Shown here: positions 1-5,078 of the stretch, piece by piece | Numbering within the stretch: the first letter of the stretch is position 1 | Layout: each line of letters opens with the position of its first letter | NCBI GenBank assembly: GCA_035527455.1 | Contig: DATLAN010000160.1 | Coordinates: forward strand, 1-8,160 | Source: DATLAN01 sp035527455 | Lineage (GTDB): Bacteria; Planctomycetota; Planctomycetia; Pirellulales; Thermoguttaceae | Direction: 5' to 3' | Length of the DNA: 8,160 bases | Program-made: the position numbers and the translations under genes | The notes under the pieces: generated by a model | The model's input: the letters and a program-made list of their open reading frames with translations, nothing else | What the model was told of the DNA's origin: nothing | Database searches by the model: none

Positions 1-1524
1 CCTTACAATGAGGCGAGGGACATTTCTAATCGTCCCCTCACCATTCGATCGCCGTCACTCCATCAGTCAGCTTTGTGGCGCAGGAATGTTGACCTGCTAT
101 CCATCGGCTACGCCTTTCGGCCTTGCCTTAGGGACCGGCTAACCCTGGGCGGATTTACCTTCCCCAGGAAACCTTAGGCTTTCGGCGGACAGGATTCTCA
201 CCTGTCTTATCGTTACTCATTCCGGCATAATCACCTGGTGACCCCAACACCGCTCCTTACGGTACGGCTCGTATCTGATGTGCAGCGCTCTCCTACCGCG
301 CAGATCACCCGAAGGTTCACTGCACTCACGGCTTCGGTGTCATGCTTACTCCCGTTCATTATCGGCGCAGGGTTACTTGGCCAGTAAGCTGTTACGCACT
401 TTTTAAATGGTGGCTGCTTCTAAGCCAACATCCTGGCTGTCTCGGTAACCCAACTTCCTTAGTGACTAAGCCACACTTCGGGACCTTAGCAGGTGGTCTG
501 GGTTGTTTCCCTCTCGACCGCGAAGCTTATCCCTCGCGGACTGACTCCTGAGATAGTCGCACCGGTATTCGGAGTTTGGTTCAGCAGGGTAGCCTGGGAG
601 GGCCCCCAAACCGATTCAGTATCTCTACCCCCGGTACGTAGTGGCTCAAGGCTAGCCCTAAAGCTATTTCGGAGAGAACGAGCTATCTCTGCGTTTGATT
701 AGACTTTCACTCCTCCCCACAAGTCATCCCCTCGGTTTTCAACCCAAGTGGGTTCGGTCCTCCACGCGGTATAACCCGCGCTTCAACCTGCTCATGGGTA
801 GATCACGCAGTTTCGCGTCTACCACCGCCGACTATGTCGCCCTATTCAGACTCGGTTTCCCTATGGCTCCGGCCCGGAAGGCCTTAACCAAGCCGACGAC
901 GGTAACTCGCCGGATCATTATGCGAAAGGCACGCCGTCACACATTGTCCTTGCGGACCATAGTGCTCCGACCGCTTGTAGGCACATGGTTTCAGGTTCTT
1001 GTCCCTCCCCTAGCGGGGGTTCTTTTCATCTTTCAGTCGCCCTACTCGGTTCGCTATCGGTCGTCAGGGAGTATTTAGCCTTACGGGATGGTCCCCGTGG
1101 ATTCAGTCGGGGTTCCACGTGACCCGACCTACTCAGGTACCTTCCGGGAGGTGATGCCGCTTTCGCGTACGGGGCTGTCACCCTCTGTGGCCTGCCTTTC
1201 CAGCACAGTTCTGCTAGCAGATCACTTTGTAACTCCCATGTGGAAGGCCCTACAACCCCGCAGGGGAAAACCCCCGCGGTTTGGGCTGTTTCCTTTTCGC
1301 TCGCCGCTACTGGGGAAATCGATTTTTCTTTCTTTTCCTGCGGTTACTGAGATGTTTCAGTTCACCGCGTTGGCCGTACATGCCTATGAATTCAGCATGC
1401 ACCAGTTCAGGAATCCCGGGCTCAACGCTCGTTTGACAACTCCCCCGGGCTTATCGCAGTCTTCCACGCCTTTCAACGCCTCCTGACGCCAAGACATCCC
1501 CCATGTGCCCTTAGTAGCTTGGCC
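1..1524 (-). rRNA. 23S ribosomal RNA, 5' half (3' part outside the window)
   Basis: This is the large-subunit ribosomal RNA, read on the minus strand and cut at the window edge. The minus strand starts with GGCCAAGCTACTAAGGGC at 1524, which matches the usual bacterial 23S start GGTTAAGCGACTAAG. It then runs through well-known conserved blocks: GGCGAGCGAAAAGGAA near 1300, CGTAACAGCTTACTGG near 385, GGCGTAGCCGATGGATAGCAG near 105 and the CAACATTCCTG block near 90. About 1.5 kb of a gene usually near 2.9 kb is present, so domains I, II and part of III are covered. I saw no obvious large intron or intervening sequence. All short ORFs in this stretch are by-products of rRNA sequence. The exact mature 5' end is estimated by alignment from memory and could be off by several bases. 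Confidence 0.97.
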
Positions 1525-1750
1525 ACATGAATCCAACACTCCAGTTTCGAAGCTGGACCCATGACCGGCTACCGAGATCGACCAAAAGGCCGATCCGAGT
1601 AACGCATGCTCTTGACCGCCGCGGGACGTCAAACGCCAAGCGTTTTCCTCCTGCGTCGGTCATCTAAGCGCCTTTGGAACCAAACGAGATGCACCGCGAA
1701 GCACACCACGTCCGTTCACACATATAGATGCCACTTTTACCACAACCAAA

Positions 1751-1763
1751 TTGTCAAAGAACT
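1751..1763 (-). promoter_or_regulatory. boxA-type rRNA antitermination site
   Basis: The minus strand reads AGTTCTTTGACAA, close to the bacterial boxA consensus TGCTCTTTAACA. In rRNA operons boxA in the nascent RNA recruits NusB/NusE and makes RNA polymerase resistant to premature termination. Its place, roughly 225 bases upstream of the 23S 5' end and downstream of two stem-loops, fits that role. Confidence 0.7.
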
Positions 1764-1772
1764 ACTCTCAAA

Positions 1773-1789
1773 GCCCCAACACACGGGGC
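1773..1789 (-). promoter_or_regulatory. leader stem-loop just upstream of boxA (boxB-like position)
   Basis: A perfect 5-bp GC stem (GCCCC at 1773-1777 with GGGGC at 1785-1789) closes a 7-base loop. It lies 10 bases upstream of boxA in the direction of transcription, where boxB-type hairpins occur in rRNA leaders. A function in antitermination is inferred from position only. Confidence 0.45.
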
Positions 1790-1796
1790 CTCAGGA

Positions 1797-1813
1797 CCTG
1801 TCAGTTCGACAGG
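1797..1813 (-). promoter_or_regulatory. second rRNA leader stem-loop
   Basis: A perfect 6-bp inverted repeat (CCTGTC at 1797-1802, GACAGG at 1808-1813) with a 5-base loop lies in the 23S leader between promoter and boxA. It is probably an RNA structure of the leader. No T-tract follows on the minus strand, so it is not a terminator. Confidence 0.4.
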
Positions 1814-1891
1814 AGACAAATTCGCCGAAGCCGATCGTCGAGGAACTCGTCTCCCGTCCAACTATACTTCGCTCGCCACTGGGAACCTTTG

Positions 1892-1920
1892 AATATATAC
1901 CCGCTTGAAATTCTTGTCAA
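1892..1920 (-). promoter_or_regulatory. 23S rRNA promoter, proximal, with UP-like element
   Basis: On the minus strand a perfect -35 box TTGACA (1920-1915) is followed after 17 bases by TATATT (1897-1892), close to the sigma70 optimum. Directly upstream is an A/T-rich stretch (about 1922-1944, containing GAATTTTTTCATTTT) in the position of an UP element that binds the RNA polymerase alpha subunit. Transcription would start near 1885. A strong promoter with an UP element is what an rRNA gene needs. Confidence 0.8.
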
Positions 1921-2013
1921 AGGGCAAAATGAAAAAATTCTTGGGTAACGCTCCCCCGACTCGGTTGGCCCCGGTTCCCTTCTGGGGAGTGGTCTCGTCC
2001 GTGCGACAACCAT

Positions 2014-2041
2014 ATTATATCGGCCGCACCACGGCCGGCAA
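2014..2041 (-). promoter_or_regulatory. 23S rRNA promoter, distal
   Basis: The minus strand has TTGCCG (2041-2036), a 16-base spacer and a perfect TATAAT (2019-2014). It lies about 120 bases upstream of the proximal promoter, the tandem arrangement common for rRNA operons. The -35 box is weaker than that of the proximal site. Confidence 0.55.
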
Positions 2042-2185
2042 GCCAGTGGGGCTCAGAAAACCGCCAATTCCCGACCTTCCCGCCACGCGGCGGATCTGAT
2101 CCTGCTCGGACGGGACGGCCGGGGACCAGCTTCCCCCCGTTCTGTGCGACCGGTATACCACAGTGGGTTCATCAGGAGCGATGCA

Positions 2186-2391
2186 ATGGGACTTACCGTG
2201 TTGGAGATCGAGGTCGTCGGCAACCCGGCCCATCCGGAGGTGACCGAGACGGTGCATTTGCTGGTCGACTCCGGGGCAATCTATTCTGTGATCCCTTCGC
2301 CCATCCTGGAGGGCTTGGACATCGAGCCTTCACGGTGATCGCGTCGGAGGGGCCTGTCATCTTCGGTGAAGAGGGCGACAGCAACGGGTAA
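2186..2391 (+). pseudogene. Remnant of a clan AA (retropepsin-like) aspartic protease gene
   Basis: The reading frame from ATG 2186 gives 50 residues and stops at 2336-2338. It begins MGLTVLEIEVVGN and carries LLVDSGAIYSVIP, the D-[ST]-G-A active-site motif (Asp28) of small bacterial retropepsin-like proteases. Immediately after, in another frame (2335-2391), comes GPVIFGEEGD, which I recognise as the late conserved segment of the same family (usually followed by LLG-x-x-TLE). The roughly 35-40 residues normally between the two motifs are missing, the frame is shifted, and the C-terminal part is gone. The family is normally about 110-130 residues, so this is a decayed gene, not a small protein. 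A good ribosome site (AGGAG, 2174-2178, 7 bases before the ATG) survives, which suggests recent decay. The end lies 17 bases before the promoter of the first B12 unit, so arrival of that unit may have cut the gene. Family assignment is from memory of the motifs. Confidence 0.6.
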
Positions 2392-2408
2392 TTCTTCCAA
2401 AGCCCCGG

Positions 2409-2436
2409 TTGACATTTCGGGCCGTTCTGATAAACT
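2409..2436 (+). promoter_or_regulatory. Promoter of B12 unit 1
   Basis: TTGACA (2409-2414) is followed after 16 bases by TAAACT (2431-2436), itself preceded by TGA as in an extended -10. A start near 2443 would put the transcript 5' end just before the riboswitch P1 stem. The matching promoter of unit 2 has the same TTGACA and TGATA words at a similar distance from its aptamer. Confidence 0.65.
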
Positions 2437-2449
2437 CTCGTTATGGTAA

Positions 2450-2654
2450 CGGTGTGCAGGTGGTCGGCCGCTTCTGCTGAAGGGCCGACGAACAGGGAAC
2501 TCCGGTGCAATTCCGGGACGGCCCCCGCCGCTGTGACCGAACGCGATTAGGGTGACCTATTTCACTCTGCCATTGTTGGGGTCGGTTTCGGCCGACCACA
2601 ACGAGAAGGCCAGGTCGCCTCGAGTTCGGAAGTCAGAAGACCTACCGCACGCCG
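2450..2654 (+). promoter_or_regulatory. Cobalamin (B12) riboswitch 1
   Basis: The RNA would bind a cobalamin and typically switch the downstream gene off when B12 is plentiful. Visible hallmarks are: closing stem P1 (CGGTGTGC 2450-2457 with GCACGCCG 2647-2654, one G-U pair); a stem-loop GTCGGCC/GGCCGAC near 2463-2489; the core AACAGGGAA (2491-2499) followed by TCCGGTGCAATTCCGGGAC and the C-rich CCCCCGCC block; and the B12 box AGTCAGAAGACCTACC (2631-2646), very close to the consensus AGTCAGGAGACCTGCC. Between core and B12 box lies a variable arm (about 2545-2610). The leader from the aptamer to the first codon is about 195 bases. I see no clear intrinsic terminator in it, so the mode of control is open. 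Confidence 0.93.
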
Positions 2655-2849
2655 CTGCACGCGTATCTTCCACGTGGGAGGGAAGTTCGTGCAGAAGCAA
2701 GTTCCTTCGGTTTTTCCCCAGCCGAGTTAGGCGAGGCAGCGAAGAAACGGTCGCGGTTTCCGGGTCTGATCCAGCGGGCACAACGGGCGCTTTGCGTGGG
2801 CGCTAGCGATATGCCATGGTTTTCGTTCACTTTTCAAGAGGTTCAAGCG

Positions 2850-3854
2850 ATGTTGACGCGACTGACGTACACGACCGTTCTGTTGGGACTGATGCTCGGT
2901 TCGATAGCCCATGCCGGACTCTATTCCCAATACTCCAACGATCCGGACAACCCCCACGATCCGCCGATCGAAAAGACGGACCCCCGGATCATCGAGTGGG
3001 CCGACACCATCGTCGATTACTCGCCGGCGCCGGGCGTGGGCGTTTACGTCCAGTGGGACACCCAGGAACCGATGCCCGACGTCGGTTTTGCCGCACCGAT
3101 CACCGGCATCGGGTCGCTGGGCGATCTCTATGACCCGGCCTTCCCGCCTGCGACGGGACAAATCCCGATGTACTCCGGGGCAACCGAACCGTTCGGCGGC
3201 GATCCCTCCGACACCGGCGACCAATACGGTTTTGTCGGTTACGATGCTCCGGGCACGATCACGGTCGGTTTTCCCCGCGGCATCCGCAACGGCACCGGTC
3301 CCGATTTCGCCGTCTTCGAGAACGGCCCTGATTACGGCTCCGGTTTGGTGGCCGATTTGGCCTATGTCGAGGTATCGAGCGACGGAATCAACTTTGCCCG
3401 ATTCGATAGCGTCTCGATGAATACCGAGTATCTCGACGCCAACTTTGGAACGAGCTACGCGTCCATCGACGAAACCAACGTCTACAATCTCGCCGGAAAG
3501 CACCAGGACGGCTGGGGCACGCCTTTCGATCTGGAGGAGCTGGCCGACCATGCCCTGGTGACCGCCGGGCAACTCGACCTGCAAAACGTCCTGTACGTTC
3601 GGATGGTGGACATCCCGGGCGTCCACGACGGAACCTACGTCGATTCGCTTGGCAATCCGGTGCTGGACGCCTGGGTGACGCTCAACTCGGGCGGATTCGA
3701 CTTCCGGCTGAGTGAAGGCGTCGGCGTGCTCCACCCGGTGCCCGAGCCCGGCAGCATGATCCTGCTTGCGGCGGCAGGCCTTTCGCTGGGCGGGCTGGCG
3801 CTGCGGCGGCGACTGCGAGCGGGCGGGAAGGTTTCAGGTGGCGGGAGGCTTTGA
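2850..3854 (+). CDS. B12-regulated PEP-CTERM cell-surface protein
   Basis: A secreted protein of 334 residues, probably displayed on the cell surface. Residues 1-22 form a signal peptide (MLTRLTYTTVLLGLMLG core, likely cleavage after AHA22). The mature part has the block PDFAVFENG (151-159), then LAYVEVSSDGINFARF (170-185) and NLAGKHQDGWGTPFDL (213-228), ending in GGFDF (281-285). I associate these motifs with a family of surface proteins in B12-related loci of other phyla, but no activity is known to me. The C-terminus is a PEP-CTERM sorting signal: VPEP (297-300), a hydrophobic segment (about 302-318) and an RRRLR basic cluster, recognised by exosortase. ATG 2850 was chosen because it starts directly at the signal peptide and has AGAGG 8 bases upstream; the in-frame ATGs at 2796 and 2811 would spoil the signal peptide. 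It is the only gene of unit 1, downstream of riboswitch 1. Corrinoid binding is inference from regulation. Confidence 0.88.
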   Translation: MLTRLTYTTVLLGLMLGSIAHAGLYSQYSNDPDNPHDPPIEKTDPRIIEWADTIVDYSPAPGVGVYVQWDTQEPMPDVGFAAPITGIGSLGDLYDPAFPPATGQIPMYSGATEPFGGDPSDTGDQYGFVGYDAPGTITVGFPRGIRNGTGPDFAVFENGPDYGSGLVADLAYVEVSSDGINFARFDSVSMNTEYLDANFGTSYASIDETNVYNLAGKHQDGWGTPFDLEELADHALVTAGQLDLQNVLYVRMVDIPGVHDGTYVDSLGNPVLDAWVTLNSGGFDFRLSEGVGVLHPVPEPGSMILLAAAGLSLGGLALRRRLRAGGKVSGGGRL

Positions 3855-3880
3855 CAACGCCTCGGGCGTTTTGATATATT
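3851..3880 (+). promoter_or_regulatory. Promoter of B12 unit 2, overlapping the preceding stop codon
   Basis: TTGACA (3851-3856) and TATATT (3875-3880) are 18 bases apart; GATATA (3873-3878) with 16 bases is an alternative. The -35 box contains the TGA stop (3852-3854) of the preceding gene. The start would fall close to the riboswitch P1 stem, as in unit 1. It indicates that unit 2 can be transcribed independently of unit 1. Confidence 0.65.
3856..3872 (+). terminator. Small stem-loop after the unit 1 gene, possible weak terminator
   Basis: A perfect 6-bp stem (AACGCC 3856-3861, GGCGTT 3865-3870) with loop TCG is followed only by TT. It begins 1 base after the stop codon and fills the spacer between -35 and -10 of the unit 2 promoter. 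The stem is short and the T-tract minimal, so termination would be weak. It may be nothing more than spacer sequence. Confidence 0.3.
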
Positions 3881-3894
3881 CGCGGTGTTACAAC

Positions 3895-4107
3895 GGTGCG
3901 TTGGTGGTCGGTCGCTTCCGCTGAAGGGCCGACAAACAGGGAACTCCGGTGCGATTCCGGGACGGCCCCGCCGCTGTGACCGAGTGGAGAAGGCTGGCCT
4001 AGTCTTAAGGCCATTGTCGTGCGTCGGTGAGAAACCTCCGGGCAGGAAGGCACGACGAGAAGGCCGGGCGAGCCGGAACTCGGGAGTCAGAAGACCTACC
4101 AACGCGA
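3895..4107 (+). promoter_or_regulatory. Cobalamin (B12) riboswitch 2
   Basis: Same RNA class as riboswitch 1. P1 pairs GCGTTGG (3898-3904) with CCAACGC (4099-4105). The core AACAGGGAA (3935-3943), the TCCGGTGCGATTCCGGGAC hairpin and the CCCCGCCGCTGTGACC block follow, and the B12 box AGTCAGAAGACCTACC (4085-4100) is identical in its 16 bases to that of riboswitch 1. From 3903 to 3983 it differs from 2459-2540 by four substitutions and one missing C, whereas the variable arm (about 3985-4070) is unrelated. Only about 58 bases separate the aptamer from the ATG at 4166. They contain a small hairpin CCCTC/GAGGG (4117-4129) without a T-tract, which argues for control of translation rather than termination. 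Confidence 0.94.
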
Positions 4108-4165
4108 GTCATGCGGCCCTCCGCGAGGGACGGGGGTTGCGAAACGGCCGGTTGTTTGCGCTCTC

Positions 4166-4996
4166 ATGACGTTACGTCCCAAAAAGCTTCGCCCTAGGGC
4201 CGGCTTCACGCTGGTCGAGTTGTTGGTCGTCATCGGGATCATCGGCATGCTGCTGGGCCTGTTGTTGCCGGCCGTGCAAGCGGTTCGCAGCACGGCCAGG
4301 CGGATGTCCTGCAAGAGCAACCTCCACCAGATCGGCGTCGCCTTGCTCGCGTACCACGACACCCACGGGAGTTTCCCGCCGGGTGGAATGGAGCCGATCT
4401 CGCCGAAATGGCCCAAGGGACGGCAGTTGGCCTGGTCGGCGTTCATCCTGCCGCAACTCGAGCAACAATCGCTCCACGGCCGAATCGACTTCAACAGGCC
4501 GTTCAACAGTCCCGAAAACGCCGAGGCCGCGGCCGAAGTCGTCTCGACCTACCTCTGCCCAAGCGTCGATCGGACGTCGAACCTGGTCGACGGGCGAGCG
4601 GCCTGCGACTATGGCGGCATTTACGGCGAGCGGATCGATTACGAGGGCCGCCCGGCGTTTCCTCCGTTGCCCAACAATCCGCCCAAGGGCACCATGCTCT
4701 ACGATCGGCCGATCAAGCTCCGCCAGATCCTGGACGGGAAATCGACCACGCTGCTGGTTTCCGAAGACGGCGGCTGGCGGGACGGCCAATGGATCAACGG
4801 CCTGAACATCTTCGATCAGGCGTACGCAATCAATCAGGCGCCGGCCTTCGAAAACGATATCCGCAGCGACCACTCCGGCGGGGCCAACGCGCTGTTTGCC
4901 GACGGCTCCGCCCGATTCCTCGACGAAAACATGGAACTTGCCGTACTGGCCGCGATCTGCACTCGGGAAGGAGAAGAAATTGTCGACGACTTCTGA
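4166..4996 (+). CDS. DUF1559-type pseudopilin (type II secretion/type IV pilin-like), B12-regulated
   Basis: A 276-residue membrane-anchored pseudopilin. It starts with a basic leader and the prepilin peptidase site RAG13|FTLVE18 with Glu at position 5 of the mature protein, then the hydrophobic helix LLVVIGIIGMLLGLLLP (19-35). The next stretch (AVQAVRSTARRMSCKSNLHQ, then AYHDTHGSFPPGG) is the signature of planctomycete DUF1559 proteins. Near the C-terminus HSGGANALFADGS has the family's H-x9-DG motif (H236, D246, G247). The protein is somewhat shorter than many family members. These proteins occur in large numbers in planctomycetes and their cargo or function is mostly unknown. ATG 4166 is the only start in front of the leader peptide; there is no Shine-Dalgarno sequence. 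It is the first gene behind riboswitch 2 and is followed 82 bases later by the DUF4465 gene, so the two are probably one transcript. A role in secretion or display of that protein is inference. Confidence 0.9.
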   Translation: MTLRPKKLRPRAGFTLVELLVVIGIIGMLLGLLLPAVQAVRSTARRMSCKSNLHQIGVALLAYHDTHGSFPPGGMEPISPKWPKGRQLAWSAFILPQLEQQSLHGRIDFNRPFNSPENAEAAAEVVSTYLCPSVDRTSNLVDGRAACDYGGIYGERIDYEGRPAFPPLPNNPPKGTMLYDRPIKLRQILDGKSTTLLVSEDGGWRDGQWINGLNIFDQAYAINQAPAFENDIRSDHSGGANALFADGSARFLDENMELAVLAAICTREGEEIVDDF

Positions 4997-4999
4997 TTC

Positions 5000-5055
5000 A
5001 GTAGCCGTCTCGCTCCGCGAGACGAAGCCACATCTCGCGGAGCGAGATGGCTACT
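5000..5055 (+). repeat. REP-like palindromic repeat between the unit 2 genes
   Basis: Two 25-base arms (5000-5024 and 5031-5055) are inverted copies with two mismatches around a 6-base spacer. Each arm also contains its own palindrome (TCTCGC/GCGAGA). In RNA this would form a long hairpin between the pseudopilin stop and the DUF4465 start. It could stabilise the upstream mRNA or limit read-through, as REP elements do elsewhere. One arm has a 19-of-22 match at 7090-7111. Confidence 0.8.
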
Positions 5056-5078
5056 ATGGGGAGCGATATGGCCACTGG

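Larger units (their letters stand above)
1525..1890 (-). other. 23S rRNA 5' leader (transcribed spacer without tRNA or 16S)
   Basis: This gene-free stretch is the transcribed leader between the nearer rRNA promoter and the 23S gene. It holds boxA, two compact stem-loops upstream of it, and a stem-loop closer to the gene at 1576-1595 (8 bp with one G-U pair, four-base loop). I see no tRNA cloverleaf and no 16S 3' end. The short ORFs here have no codon-like character and no recognisable products. The leader probably also holds half of the RNase III processing stem that pairs with sequence downstream of the 23S gene. That partner lies outside the window. Confidence 0.75.

Noticed and set aside
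342..1908. Several open frames of 60-130 codons inside and just upstream of the 23S gene
   Set aside because: They overlap clearly recognisable rRNA or its leader and have no recognisable protein motifs.
1525..2185. tRNA gene in the spacer upstream of 23S
   Set aside because: No T-loop (GTTCRA in a stem) or cloverleaf arrangement could be found on either strand.
2796..2849. Upstream ATGs at 2796 and 2811 as starts of the unit 1 protein
   Set aside because: They add 13-18 residues including acidic and aromatic ones before a normal signal peptide, whereas ATG 2850 has a ribosome site at suitable distance.
2727..3734. A 335-codon minus-strand open frame across unit 1
   Set aside because: It is antisense to the PEP-CTERM gene, rich in R, V, G and D as expected from the complement of GC-rich codons, crosses the leader, and has no domain. 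The plus-strand frame has a signal peptide and sorting signal.
4117..4129. Intrinsic terminator as switch of riboswitch 2
   Set aside because: The CCCTC/GAGGG stem is followed by ACGGGGG and not by a T-tract.
4896..5078. Upstream extension of the DUF4465 reading frame to ATG 4896
   Set aside because: It overlaps the pseudopilin gene, would be translated from the REP-like element, and would bury the signal peptide at residue 62.
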